Below are positions 1-39,417 of a DNA stretch of 64,000 nucleotides, piece after piece. The position numbers were made by a program, and so were the translations under genes. A model generated the notes under the pieces. The model was given only the letters and a program-made list of their open reading frames with translations, searched no databases and was not told the DNA's origin. Position 1 is the first letter of the stretch. Each line of letters opens with the position of its first letter. Source of the stretch: Centroberyx gerrardi (lineage: Eukaryota; Chordata; Actinopteri; Beryciformes; Berycidae); assembly GCF_048128805.1 (NCBI RefSeq), contig NC_136016.1, forward strand, positions 7,170,501-7,234,500, in the 5' to 3' direction.

Positions 1-321
1 ACGTGTGCCGCCCAGCAACACTGTTATTCAGCCTTCATTCATGTGTCGTTTTAAAGGCTTTCTAAAGACTTTGAGATGAAATATCTCTGTTTTGACAAGA
101 CATTTTTCAAGCTGCTCATGCCCCTGTGAGATGCCTCGTACTTGTCTGTGATGGAATGTTCCTGAGGAGAAAAGTCAATATGTGGTTGTAAATAAATGAA
201 AACAAATGTGAGAGCTAAACCCTCAATAGATTGAAGAGGCAGAGGGGGAAAAAAGACAGCTCACCTTTACTCATTATAAAAGGCTTGAGTACCGCGGCTA
301 ATTGACTAGCCCCTCTGCCTG

Positions 322-354
<33 letters not shown>

Positions 355-1076
355 TTGGGGGGTGATGAATTGACATATTGCTGGCGCTGTAATGTTGATC
401 CAAGGCAGAGAGCCATGAGGCTTTTCTCCTGGGACCAGTAACCTTATTGTTCCATGTCATCTCCTCCCCTTCTGTTTGAGGACCAGGTTGTCAACCTCTC
501 CCCAAGGTCACGCAAACACCAGCCCCCCTTTTCATATAATTGGATCATTTAGCATCATAGCATCGACTTATTGCTCTGTCTGGGGTCAAAAGTGAATTTA
601 GTGCATGAAGTTGTCTGTCACGATTTGCGGCAGCATATTGAATTGACATGCAACAGCTTCTGCTGTGGAATACAAGGAAGCAAGAGAACTACTTATTAGT
701 AGACTAAAACCACATATAGTAGGTGGTGTATTTTATGTGACCGGCATTGAATTTCGGTGTTGGGGATTCCCCCATATCAACACATATTTATGGTTTCAGT
801 GGTAGTTTCGTGGCTGCAGGCTGAAATGGCGTTGTTATCTCACGCTGCTGTTGTAAGATGAGATGAAGTGGGGCAATAGATTAAATGGGTGGGCTGCATG
901 CCTAGTAAATCAGGAATTGGCATAGCAATACCACCTCAAGTTACTCATTCTCAAGTGACACTGCCACACATGTGAGTAGCTGAAGGAAGTGAGATGTCTT
1001 TACTTTATGTCTAGAGTGTGACATCCTGCTCTGTTTGTGCCTCTATAATTAACTGCTCATATGTGTTTTATTTCAG
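1..1076. other. adk intron sequence at the window edge
   Basis: This stretch precedes the first visible adk exon and is taken as intron, since the exon at 1077 is entered through a pyrimidine-AG acceptor. It holds a (TG)n run at about 324-353. I see no exon, RNA gene or intact mobile element in it. Short open frames here have no recognisable similarity, and one is only a translation of the microsatellite. Confidence 0.7.
324..353. repeat. (TG)n microsatellite
   Basis: An uninterrupted run of about 15 TG dinucleotides in adk intron sequence. It is a simple repeat with no assigned function. Confidence 0.95.
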
Positions 1077-11198
<10,122 letters not shown>

Positions 11199-11500
11199 TG
11201 CATCCTAGCACTGTGCATTTCCGTGTCTTTTCCTAAGATGCTTGTATATGTATGCTAAGGTTTTGTGTACAATTTTTATATTTACAGTGACTCCATGGGA
11301 GTAAGTCGGTGTTGCAACTTGAATATTTTTTTCTCAGACTTCAATCTCAAATGTTTTAATACAATTTAAACAATACACCAGCTTCGTTTTCCATATGTTG
11401 GAATACTATTGTACTCAATAATTGACAATTCTAACTGGACGAAATGGGAGAAAAATATTTTACTGTTGTTATTACATAAATAAAATAAACAACATCAAGC
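11199..11500 (+). other. adk: adk 3' UTR with polyadenylation signal
   Basis: This sequence follows the adk stop codon. A canonical AATAAA at 11479-11484, overlapping further AATAAA-like words, lies about 280 bp downstream and is the likely cleavage signal. The exact end of the transcript cannot be read from the sequence. Confidence 0.7.
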
Positions 11501-14500
11501 TCATCCTACCAGGATACTACCCAGCTGTTTCCAAAAACCTTCAGTATCGACATTTAAGATTAGTTTCACAAGCAGAATAAGTTTCTTGACATATGCCCAC
11601 TTCTATGCCCAATTTGAGCAAGAAATACAAAAACAATGTTATAGCACACAGACTTTGTGTCTTTCCCCAGCATTATTTAATCAAGGACAGGCTCCATCAT
11701 GCTAATCATTTTTGGACAGCTCAACCCCCCTCATTAGCAGGGGGGTCCAGGGCCAGCCTGGTGTCCTGGTTCCGCTCAGTAATCTCCACTGGTGCTCGCC
11801 CGGGTCCTAACTGGCCGCTCACACAGTCTGGATCTCCATCGCATAGCTAAAGGAGGTCATTTTTCTCAGTTAAGGGATTAGTGGTTGCTCTTCATGGTGA
11901 TCATTAGAGGGACCTGAAAATTAGGCTGATCCTTCGTACCCAGCTGTGCTGTCGCTGGGGGTTGGAGACAAGGATCAGAGGGAGGCCCCTCCCCTCCCCC
12001 TCCCACTGAGCATGGGCCAGCACAAGTGTTGGCCGGTGTGTCTCAAAAGTGTTTTGAGAATCAATCATCTGCTCTAGAGAGACGTGTGACTGACTATACC
12101 ATTTTATGTTATTAGAAAACAACCTGTTAGATCATATTTTCCTTTTTTTAATATTTTTTTTAAGAACATTATTAAATGTCAGGAGGAATCCATTTTCACA
12201 CTCCCTGCACCAGGGCTCCGTTTTCAGTAATAAGGCATAGTTTATGCATTTATGCTAATCGGGGGCATCTAGGTGAAAACATTCTCCAGCCAAAATGTTA
12301 TTAACAACTTTGAGACACTTTTTTTTCATCAGCATTTTTAAGGTTTCACACAGATGCGCTTTGAAAAGGACCACATTTCTGATTGGGCAAGATCACACTC
12401 CATGGCAGCTGGTTCATTTGCTTCTCAAGATGACAGATGGCAAAACACAAACACAAAAAGAGGGAGCCATGATTAAGTAATGAGAATGCTTACCACAATA
12501 AGGAAACTACTAAACATACTTTTCACACTTTTCCTAGTAAACTTTGCTTTACTCAATGAATGCAAGAGGTGGAAAAACAAACAATAAACCAACACATTTC
12601 ATTTTCAATTTACAGTTGTTATAATATTGACTCATTTTTTTACAAGCTGAGGAACCCCAAACATGGAAAACAAACTTGAAAATGTTTAATGCCAGTTTGA
12701 TTGTGTGGAAATCTGTCTTAGCTGTGAAGATTCTGGACAATATACGCTGTTAACAACTTTGAAAGTAGGGAGGGAAAAACTTGACTCTCTGGTATTTGCC
12801 TACAAATGCGGGTTCACGACCAGAATCTCCTCTTTGAATGCAGGCAAAGGAGTAACTGGGGCCCCGGCCAGTGTTTTGCCCCGCAGATGGGCAGCAGTGT
12901 TTGTGAACACCAGTGTGGCAGTTGGCAGGGATTGAGTAGGGGGATGGGCAGATTGCAATGGCACATGCTCCAATTCAAATTATCCCTGGACCCATGCAGC
13001 AGTGGAGGACCTGCTGGGGCCCAGGGTGGCATTCATTATAACCAGACACAAGCGGGTTTGGTCAGTGCCTCTGTCCTGACACCAATCCTCACCTCATCAA
13101 ACCACAACTCTCTTTATCCACATTTCCTGTCACTGTCTACCCTTATTACATAAACACATATTACAAAATAACTATTCATTTGTGTACATTTCTCACAAAC
13201 ACTGTCAGATGAAAATTAATGTAATTAGTTGTATGGCAGGATAAAAATAAATGCACTGGCAGGCAAATAGAAAACAGCAACAATGTCATCAAGGTAATAA
13301 GCGGAGTATCTCATGGAGATGTGTGACCTAATGGGAGCATGACAAGACTACTAAACAAATGAGTTTAGTGGATGTAAATGCACAAAAAGTCTGTTTTTAT
13401 TTTATTTTTTTATATAAGTTAAATGTTTTCATAAGGCATATCTTCAAAGTTGTCTATACAGTGCAGTATGTGTTTATAATCCTATGGGAATTGCCAATTC
13501 TCTCTCAGATTACACATGTATTGCTGCATGTAGAATGAGCATTCTGTCACTTCTAATACTGCTAAAGACTTTATGAATGAGAGAGGGCTGTACGCTTTTT
13601 AAGATTGGAAATTTAATGGTCAACTTTATTGAAAACTATCCCTCTTCTTTGGGCATAGTCGGATAATTATTGGGTTAAGGTGTTGGTGTATAATATCCCA
13701 TTCTACTGCCCAGGATACAGAAGGATAGTCATATCAGCTAGTGCCACAATGACTCATTTCCTATATATATTTAAAAAAAAAAAAAAAAAAGTCAGAATTT
13801 ATGTTTATATGAAAATCAAAAACATCTTGTAGTGGGCCTATCCAGCTCTATACACTGAATATTTTTATATCCATGGAAGTCAACATTGCCCATAGAGAGA
13901 ATTAATGTTAACAGTAGACTGTTATGACATTAAAATGTGAGGCATGTTATACTCCGCGCGACTAATCGGGAAACATGAAGTGCAAAATGTTTGCGCGTGC
14001 CATTCCTCACAGCTCATCACTGGACATGTTGATGGAGGGGAAAAAAAGTGAAATTGACAGTATCATTGTAGGAGCGCACTAAAGGGGCGACGGTCCGCTC
14101 CACTACACTGAAGTAGGGATGTCTACGGTGGAAGAAGAAGAAGGGGGAGGGTACCACTTTGTCACAGGCTGCTATGTAGATTAACCTTTCAATTAGTTGT
14201 TATCAGGTCCTCTCTATGTCTCGGTGCGAGCTTTTCAGCCTTCGTTTAAGAGATCAAATACCACGAAATCGCATGGATATGTCGCTGCATGTTTATCCTT
14301 CGACGTTTCAATCATCCCGATAATGAAGAGGAGTATCCGAGGGGGGGAAAAACTTGAAGAGGTAAACTACCAGCAAATATTTACGGTAGCCTGTGCCCTC
14401 TTTTTTCTTCCACACTAGTTATATGTTCATCCTTGCATGAAAACTTGGCGTAATTTGTTTTGCCTCCTCGCCCACGGCAGCGCGAGGTAGGTAGGTTCAT

Positions 14501-16492
14501 CTAGCAAAACGATGTAAATTCAAGGAGGCTGTGTATCATTTCCTAATATAATATGGAAAACGAGAATAGAGCGGCTGAGAAATGGGAGCAAAAGAAACTA
14601 GCGATACATAATTGAGGAGCAGTGATGAAGGAGCTACTCTCCCGATAGTCGTGTAACTTCTATTTCCCCCAGAACATCTTTTTCTCCAGGGCTCATTATT
14701 TTTCTCATCGGAAATATTTGATAGGCTAGTTAATAGTGATAAAGAGGTCATGCCATCATTTTGCCTAGTCTAACACAGGACGTTAATATTGTCGTTGGCA
14801 GGCGTTGAGCGTACAGAAAACCTACTTTTTGCTCAACGGAAGGTTTATTTATGGCCCCATTTAACGCCACATAGTTTATATGTTAAATATTACGAAAAGA
14901 GGAGCTCTTGTCGGAGCTGGGGAAACAGTGAAAGGGAAGAATATACGAGATGAAGGGGGGGGAAAGGCGATAGCTTGCACACATTTTAGCCTGCAGTAGT
15001 CTGTTTAACCCCAAGAATATGCTACCTGGAAAAAAAAACGTGCCGCTTTAAATCAATGGTCGAGCCTTTGCAGGTTTTATGCAAACAAATGATGGATTTA
15101 ACAAACAGCCAATTAAAGTCTAAAATGATCCAAATCACTTTCAAGTGTAACCAACTGTTTCAAGGAGGAATCCAAGTAAAGGTGGGCTGGTGTTAAACGC
15201 TTTGCAACTAACGTTAAATTTCTAACATATGTAATAAGTATTATGGCAATTATCTCATGTCATAGTGTGTACCATAACTTGATAATAACCTGTCACTGCG
15301 ATAGAACTGTTAGTCCAAATAACGTGAGTGGTAAAGGTAAATGATATCAATTCATTACACGAGGCACCTTAAGAGGCGGGTCAATTGAGTGAAGTGACAG
15401 ATCATACAGCCAGTGCCGTGCCTTTTAGAGTGAGCTCATACATAAAGATTGACATGTGCTTTATCAAACCAGAAATCGGATCTTGTCTTTACAGCCAATA
15501 TTGAAGTTGCTAGGGAGGGCACATTAGTGTAGGTAAGGTTTAATGAGACTCCATTGGATTGTAATCAGCGTCATGTCGGATTCATGTAAACTACAACATT
15601 GTAACAAAATGGCGACTGTTTAGGTGACATCAGTAATGCTGGCAACATTGTCATTATCTACTCAACTCAGCGGACACAACTCTAGGTTTGTTACACAGTT
15701 ATTATCGGTTTCTTCGTTCGTTAGGCTGCGTAATGATTTGCAGACGTACTATAAACATCCAACGGCAGCTGTCAGGAAGTGAGCATTGATTATATGCAAC
15801 TGTCATTAAAGCTCGCGCTGATCACTTTGTCGTTGCAGATGTCGAGCTGTCAAAGTCGCGTGCGGACAACTAACGGTTAAACTTTACAGTTTATCTCATG
15901 TGTATTTTTAATCAATTTCTCCACATTAGGCTATACTATAAACGATTATACTGACATTGGAATTTTCGTCCAGTAGAAGAAATGTTAATTTGCAAGATTT
16001 TTCTGTCGAAAAATATATCTGAAACCGAAAATATAGATATATTTTCTATATTCGTCTATCGAGGATACTGTCTACAGTTTTCTAAAGCTCAGTAGAAGTT
16101 GCTGCCTACCTGTTATAGTTAGTAGCCTAACTTGGTTCTTTAACAAAACTGTCTAGTATTTGAAATAGATATCATCTGGTTTGGTCTGTGGATTATGGTG
16201 TCAGGCTATGGATTAAGTCACTCTAATTTCCTTAGCAGCCAACTCAACCCCTGCATCTGTTTTTATCCATCTGTTTCTCATGTTTTAGCACGTTTTAAAA
16301 GTTCTAGATCCCTCTATTGTATTTCCCATGTAGCCTACTGTAGGCTAGAAACAGTAGGCCTAACCCAGGATCACAGGAAAGTTTGTGAATTACCCACATG
16401 TTAAGTAAATTAAGACAAATTAACATATAGTGACTGAGAGATGCTGGTAATCGTGTGCTACGTATTTGACCAATTTGTGTTTTTTCCTTCAG
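11501..16492. other. adk-kat6b intergenic region and presumed kat6b promoter/first exon
   Basis: No coding exon is supported in these 5 kb. CpG words cluster at about 13950-14350 and again at 15700-15880, and the kat6b coding exon downstream is entered through an acceptor at 16491-16492. At least one non-coding first exon, and the promoter, must therefore lie upstream, most likely near 13950-14500, but its borders cannot be fixed. An A-run lies at about 13773-13790. The stretches 11690-12060 and 12770-13080 are GC-richer and look constrained, possibly as regulatory elements; this is inference. Confidence 0.5.
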
Positions 16493-16720
16493 ATTTGAAC
16501 TGGAACTTCAGTAAATAATGCTCCAGGTCAATTAGTAACTACCATTGTGGAATTTACTAGTGCCATTTTTTCATCAAGTTCCAGGATTGAGAAAAATATC
16601 TGGATGCTGGAGCGGAACATAACTTTTTGACCCTATCAAAGATGTGGATGTACCAAATGTTTAGCAGCAGAAAGGGGGAATCTGTATGGATCACTTTTTC
16701 GTGAATCTAATTATTCAACC
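16493..16720 (+). other. kat6b: kat6b 5' UTR part of the first coding exon
   Basis: A long pyrimidine tract followed by CAG at 16490-16492 gives a strong acceptor. The exon then runs 228 bases to the start codon. The ATG at 16721 has a good context (CAACCATGG). In mammals too the KAT6B start lies in the second or third exon after non-coding exons. Confidence 0.75.
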
Positions 16721-33813
<17,093 letters not shown>

Positions 33814-35100
33814 CTCTCAGTCGGACTGGGCTGGTTCTTCTCGTGTGCATTTTACTATTTCAAGATGCACAGATTTGGCCTTTTTTTTGTTGGTGTCTTT
33901 TTGTTATCATTGTTTGTTATTACTTAAAAACCAGCAGCACTTGGAAAGAATGCAAAAATTTTCATCAATGATTAAACTTTAAAGCTATGTATAAGTATTT
34001 TTGTTCCTCCAGATGGGAAGCCTTACATCATTACGATGAAAATCTATTTAATTAGTGTTAGTGTCTCTGATGTGTCTTTAGAGCAGGTGGGTTCAGAGCT
34101 CGAGGGTAGAGATTTCATCAGTGGTATTGCAGTTGTGTAGCAGCCTCAAATGAAGCCATTTAATGTGCCTGCTACAAGTGGAGTTAGTGGCTATATGAAC
34201 CTGTTCAGTGTACCTGTCTAACAGTGCTGACAATTAGTTTGTACTATACTCATGCCTTTGTATATTTAAATTATTGTACTTATTTTGTAAAGTGACAACT
34301 AGCATGCTTCAGTCTCTGTTAGTGACAGTGCATTGAGTAGTACTGTACAAGTGTTGTGCTTAATAGCAAGCCATTTTAAAGATATCTGGCCTTTATTAGG
34401 TTTCCCTCCACGGGGAGAAAGATGAAACTATATTTTGTTAATTCTAATAATGTAAAAAAATGTAAACTTAGTCCTGTTTTCTGTTCTGTTTGAGAGGTTT
34501 TATTGCTATGTATGTATAATTCTGAAGTCTTTTGTAACAGATCTCCTTGAGGCAGCTTTCTGTTTTATAAAGCAGACTGATTTCTGTCAAAATAACAAAG
34601 CATATCTCAGTGTTTGTACCCTGACAATTCTAAAACATTTCAAAGTGTCCGGAAGTGTGGCAGAATTTAAAAAGAACTAAATGATTATAATGATGAATAA
34701 CAATAAAGAAAAATATAAATTTAGTCCAAAGTTGATATTTTACATAATGCCTTTAAAGTTACATTTTCATTCCATCTGTAGATTTGTTTTCTATCTTTAT
34801 AAAATGTTGGATTTATATTTTACCGAAGTGTAGAAGAGTAGAGCCTGTGAATAGACCAAACTAAGCTAATGGATTGCATGTAAAACGCAACTTGTACTTG
34901 TGTTTTTGTTTATATTGCTCTTTTGTAGCCTTTGTACCTGTACAGAGTTGCTGGTAAGAACAGGGGGGAAATACCTGGCTATGTGCACAAAAATTGGACA
35001 GAATGACATTCTTGTATTTATGACTTTTCTCCTTTTGTCAGTCACTTAAAATGCTGTACATTTTAGCATAAGAATAAATTATGATTGACCATGTACATGA
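33814..35100 (+). other. kat6b: kat6b 3' UTR
   Basis: The 1.3 kb after the stop is AT-rich and repeat-free, as expected of a vertebrate 3' UTR. Two AATAAA signals are seen, at 34702-34707 and 35073-35078. The latter is probably the distal site, about 270 bp before the stop codon of the convergent dusp29 gene. Confidence 0.75.
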
Positions 35101-35114
35101 TTCTGCTCTGTTGA

Positions 35115-35120
35115 TTTAAT
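35115..35120 (-). terminator. dusp29: Possible dusp29 polyadenylation signal
   Basis: On the minus strand this hexamer reads ATTAAA, about 230 bases past the dusp29 stop. It lies beyond the distal kat6b AATAAA in the opposite direction, so the two genes may be tail to tail with nearly touching or overlapping 3' ends. Confidence 0.4.
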
Positions 35121-35349
35121 ACATTTACTGAGTGGGAGGGGACAAACGTTGAAAGCCTTTATCCCCCTTGAAAGTTTGTTGACAAGATAGATTTTGAATC
35201 TATAGTAATGCAAGCAGTTCTTTTCGCTACAGAAAAGTATTTTGAAGTCATACAGGTTACTTCTTACTACCTACTTGTTAGCCTATCATCTCTGTGCACA
35301 TGCAGTATTTGTGTAATGGATCCAAATTAAATGCTTCCTTTGGGGTGCG

Positions 35350-36714
35350 TCATGTTTCGCTCTTGTCGTGGTCATCTTTCCTCTCGTCATGTTGTCCGTC
35401 TGCGGGGCCCGTCCTTTCTTCCAGGAGACGCGTGTCCAGCTGTCTCAGCTGTTTCAGGAAGCCCCAGTTGGGTACGATGCGCCTGCGTTTCTTCACGTGC
35501 TCGATGGCGTCCACCACTGTCATGTTCTTGCAGATCATTAGGTAGGCCAGGAAAAGGGTGGCGGACCGACTCCTTCCCATGACACAGTGCACCAGGAGTT
35601 TATCTGCACATACATAAATCAGGGTTTGGATCAGTTCCTGAATGAACTCATCAATTCCAATTCAACTGAGGAATTGGAATAGGAATAGGAATTTGAAAAA
35701 AACTACAGGAAACAGAATTGAATTGGAATTTGGGGAAGTTTAATTCAATGAAATTCTGTGAAAATGTATGTTTTTGGGGTTTTTCTTACCTTTTCATATC
35801 TGAGAATACACGTAGTGTTATATATTATCAATACTGAATATAACAAAATGTTAAAAGTACCTTTCAGGTGGTATTTGATGCATAACGTAATCATAATACA
35901 TACATTTTGATTGAATATATTTGTTCAACTGTCTTTTATTTGATTCATAGTGTTTGATTTATAATTTTTAGCAAGTCAAGACAACCTCTCTTGAATTTAA
36001 TGGAATTTAATTCAGTTCTTTTTGCAGTCATTCCAATTCAATTCCAATTCTGTTTCCTTAGAGATGGGTAAAATTCCAATTCCAACTCCAGGAATTTATC
36101 ATGCATTCTCAATTCAATTCATGAATGGCCCCAACCCTGACATAAATGATAGTAGTTAAAATCAGGGAATTGTTCTAATATTACACAGATTTTTTTTTGT
36201 GTGTGTTTGTCCTTGCAAGTCTATTGTCTTACTCTGAGGATTTCTTAGGGTTTCATCAATGAATTGGGCAGCAGAGAAGAAGTACTGGCTGAGGTCAAAG
36301 GTGGGAACATCCTCTGCCACCACGCCATAGTAGATAATGTCCATGTCGCTGTAGTAACCGGCTCCTGTGTCCACGTTGTTCCATGTCCCCTCTGCTGTGT
36401 TCAAGATGTGTGTCACGCCCAACTTCCTCAGATTATACTTGTCTTTCGCTGTCTCCCTGTAAGAAGTCGGTGTGAATATTCTAATTCGGATCAGCTGTTA
36501 TCTTGTGTTTTATTCAGGCTTTCTACTGTCTTACTCACTCATCCCCGATGTAGACATTAGGCCAGACCTCGTTGACGTGAGTGTACGCCACACTCCCACG
36601 GTTAAGGATTTTCTCCAGCTCATAGCCCCCAGGTGTGACATATTCATCCATAGATGCCTCCGCTGCCTTTGCAACATTTATCTTCATGCCAGTCTTTGAC
36701 TCGCGAGAAGCCAT
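35350..36714 (-). CDS. dusp29: Dual specificity phosphatase 29 (DUPD1)
   Basis: This is an atypical dual-specificity phosphatase of the VHR type, acting on phosphotyrosine and phosphoserine/threonine; in mammals it is mainly a skeletal-muscle enzyme. Three exons on the minus strand, 36539-36714, 36233-36456 and 35350-35603, with phases 2 and 1 between them, give 217 residues against 220 in human. The start MASRESK is the first Met that gives the family length. Motifs are [11 protein letters not shown] near the N-terminus, the general-acid Asp in [12 protein letters not shown], and the active site [11 protein letters not shown] (Cys nucleophile and Arg). The C-terminal tail is charged and disordered. 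The gene is convergent with kat6b and is the first of five phosphatase genes on this strand. A MITE fills most of its second intron. A near-consensus MEF2 site lies about 360 bp upstream of the start. Confidence 0.95.
35612..36147. mobile_element. hAT-type MITE with 8-bp target duplication
   Basis: The element proper is 35620-36139 (520 bp). It begins CAGGGTTTGG and ends CCCAACCCTG, an imperfect terminal inverted repeat, and is flanked on both sides by the exact 8-bp duplication ACATAAAT (35612-35619 and 36140-36147). Inside, runs of GGAATT/AATTCC words are arranged so that the two halves are roughly inverted. There is no coding capacity. An 8-bp duplication and CAGGG ends indicate the hAT superfamily. 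It fills most of the second dusp29 intron, on the order of 530 of 629 bp. Confidence 0.9.
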
Positions 36715-38181
36715 TTTCTCACTGTAGCTTTCTTTCACACATGATGCATTACCTTGAGGGAGGAAGGGGAAAAAAATCACGATTCGGTTTGCCACAGTTC
36801 CCTTTTCCCTCCACCATTTTTTCCATATACAATGATATACTCGCATTATATTTTTTTCACATGCATCACCGATGCTTCCGCTCTTACAATGCAGGCAAAG
36901 CACAACTCACCGGGAGATTGAAGCCCTCGATTTTCCTACAGGAGAATTTGGTTTATTCATTTTGATAACATGTTGTCAAGCCGTCCTTAAAAACAGTTGA
37001 GGTTTAATTCTGGCAGGCTTGAGTCGGGGCAGAGATTGTGTAACTGGTCTGTGACGGGCATCAAATGCAGGGGATATTTTTAGGGCTGTGATGTGGCAGC
37101 CCCCCCTGACCTTAGCTGCCGCGCTCCCTGCCTGTGGGGAAAACTTCCACCCAGTCCCTGCCATCCACTTCTAAACACACAACTTTAATCTCCGCTGCTG
37201 GCAGGAAGCCGTGCTTATCCAAACTTTGCACTTGCCGAAGGATACCCATATTCACTGGAGTGAACAGGGCATTCCGAGCTTCTGCTCAGCCATATGAGCG
37301 ACTCCTTGAAATTGTGTCAGTCTCTCTCAGCCCTTTCTGCATATCTTAGACTCCGGGAGAAAGCGGCTCCACAATACCCGTTAAGGATGTTCTGCATCTT
37401 CTCGGGCACCCCGGGGCAAAGAGAACTGAAATGTGTCAGACTGTTAGACAGATGAGGTTTTTCACAAGATGGCACATGCCTTTGATTCTCTGTTATATGA
37501 TATGCATGGTCCATTCACTGATCTAAATGCAAGCCCCCAAAGTGAGAGTGTGATGATGGCTGTATTGCAGAATGGCTGGATGAAGCTGGTAACATGTCAG
37601 ACAGAGTTTTCACACCATCAGACTCCTTTATTTTTCCCTCATATCTTCATACTCTGCCATCATTCATTCTGACAGTGAAATCATTAAACCTGTGATATCC
37701 AATTCCTTTTATTTTGACAGCATCTCTCCCTCTCTCTCTCTCTCGCTCCGTGTGCTCTGGAGAGCATTTCTTATTAAGATGGCTTCAGTGTTTCATCTCT
37801 TTTCAAAGTCTGACCTGAATCTGTATACACGCTCAAAACCATGCTGGCATATTTCTGTCATCTTGTATCAAGCCTCTTAAGACATCACAGTTTTAATAGT
37901 ACGGCGCTGGATTTCAGCAGTTTAGACACAGTATTTTGAGAAAAAGTGAATAAATAAGTGGAGCATTGTTTATTTATAGGTAGACGCCGACTTTGTGTTG
38001 TTCAAGCGCGGGAAGGGTTTTGTCTGTTGTGTTGCGTTTGTTTGAGCAGCGCTAACAAGCAGGAGCCAAATTCAGAAATTTGTTGTGATATTGATTGTAC
38101 GTTAGACGCAAACTACGCCCTAACACCCAGAAGTCCAGGCTGTGAGGAAACTCTCTCTCGATGCGTCAGTCTCTAATAATA
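36715..38181. other. dusp29 upstream region
   Basis: This 1.5-kb spacer lies between dusp29 and the next phosphatase gene. On the minus strand ATATTTTTAG at 37074-37083 reads CTAAAAATAT, one base from a MEF2 consensus, and a CAGTTG E-box lies near 36998. Together they would suit a muscle promoter for dusp29. A short (CT)n run lies at about 37727-37744. No exon was found. Confidence 0.45.
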
Positions 38182-39417
38182 TCACTTCCTCTTCCTCTCC
38201 GGGGCCAGGGACGAGTCCAGGTGGCAGAGCTGGCTCAGAAATCCAGCGTTTGGGAGGATGTTTCTGTGCCTGCGGACGGCCTCGATTGCCTGCACGAGGG
38301 TGAGCCTCTCCCTGATCATGAGGAAGGCTAATACAAGAGCGGCTGACCGGCTGATTCCCCTCGCACAGTGGACCAGCACCTTCCCTGCATGGACAATAGA
38401 GAGAAACCACCTCAACTGTCAGCTGTTTCTACAAGGATTGCACTCTGTAGCACATACAGCCAAATAACTAGCATAGTCAGTGATTCTCAATCTTTTTCAT
38501 ATCAAGGACCCCTAATTTATTACACATTAGGGCCGCATTTCAAATCTGAGAATATTTTTTATTGTTAGATATGATTTTGTCCAGAATCCCATGACTATCT
38601 GTATTGTAGCTAGAGAGATAACAGTGGAACTATGATCAAAACAGTCATTCTTCTACATTCTCTAATTGTGTTAACATCTTGTAAATGAAATAATGGTGAA
38701 GTTTAACAATTCATCAGTTTGCCGGGGACCCCCTGGAACCCCCTCAAGGACCCCCTGGTAGTCCCCGGGCCCCACGTTGAGAACCACCAACTGACTATGA
38801 AGGACATGTGCTCCTAATGTCTTGTATTCGGATCCGTCTGTGGCTCAGCTGGACTCGTACCTTGTTGGGCCAGAGCTTTGTGAATGAAATCGGCAGTCTG
38901 AGTGAAGAATGGGCTCAGGTCAAAGTCTTTATGGTCTGCTGCTTGCACTCCATGATACAGTATGTTGGTGTCTTTGTAGAAGCCTGGGCCGGTGTCAATG
39001 TGCTGCGGCCCGTCGGCGGCATTCACCACATGCGTCACCCCCAGATTCACTAGGAGGGATTTATCCTGAGCAGTTGCCCTGTAAAGGCCACAAAGGGCAG
39101 CTGTGTTTGCCTGCAGTAAAGCTCAGTAAATGCATTTTTCAAACGAACAGATTTCAAAATTTCCCATTCATTAGCCAAATGCAGAGCGTGCTTGCACCGA
39201 CAGTGTCACATTGAAATTACCATATTGCAGCTGAACCCCGAGGTGCGAATGTCACTTACGCATCTCCAACGTAGAGGTTGGGCCAAACCTCGTTGACGGC
39301 GCCGGTGGGCCGTCTGTTCTTCAGCAGAAGGCCGAGCAGATCGCAGGTGGGCGGTGTCTGATACCCCGGCTCCTCCTCTGGGCTCATCTCTGCTTCCTTC
39401 ACATAGCCCTTAGTCAT
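38182..39417 (-). CDS. Dusp13-like dual specificity phosphatase, copy A
   Basis: This is an atypical dual-specificity phosphatase of the DUSP13/DUSP29 group. Exons 39260-39417, 38861-39078 and 38182-38384 on the minus strand have the same phases (2, then 1) as dusp29 and encode 192 residues. The start [11 protein letters not shown] is the only Met that gives family length. Visible motifs are [11 protein letters not shown], the general-acid Asp in [12 protein letters not shown], and the active site [11 protein letters not shown] with Cys and Arg intact. The unusual ARG in the loop, where relatives have VMG or AMG, marks it off. It fits neither human DUSP13A nor DUSP13B cleanly; HVVNAADG and RHRNILPN lean toward the DUSP13B (TMDP) side. 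No ortholog assignment is made. Its second intron holds an inverted-repeat element. Confidence 0.9.
38472..38799. mobile_element. Inverted-repeat DNA transposon relic (hAT-like ends)
   Basis: The element begins CATAGTCAGTGATTCTCAA and ends TTGAGAACCACCAACTGACTATG, so the outer 10 bases form a perfect inverted repeat (CATAGTCAGT) and the inner GTTCTCAA block is also inverted. The CAGTGRTTCTCAA core is the end sequence common to many hAT non-autonomous elements. The interior carries CCCC(T)GG-rich words and no open frame. It lies in intron 2 of phosphatase copy A. No clear 8-bp duplication was seen, so the outer boundary could be 38478-38793. Confidence 0.7.

Noticed and set aside
215-460. Small frame with His-Thr repeats on the minus strand, and similar Val-Cys repeats near 3100
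   Set aside because: These are translations of (TG)n microsatellites.
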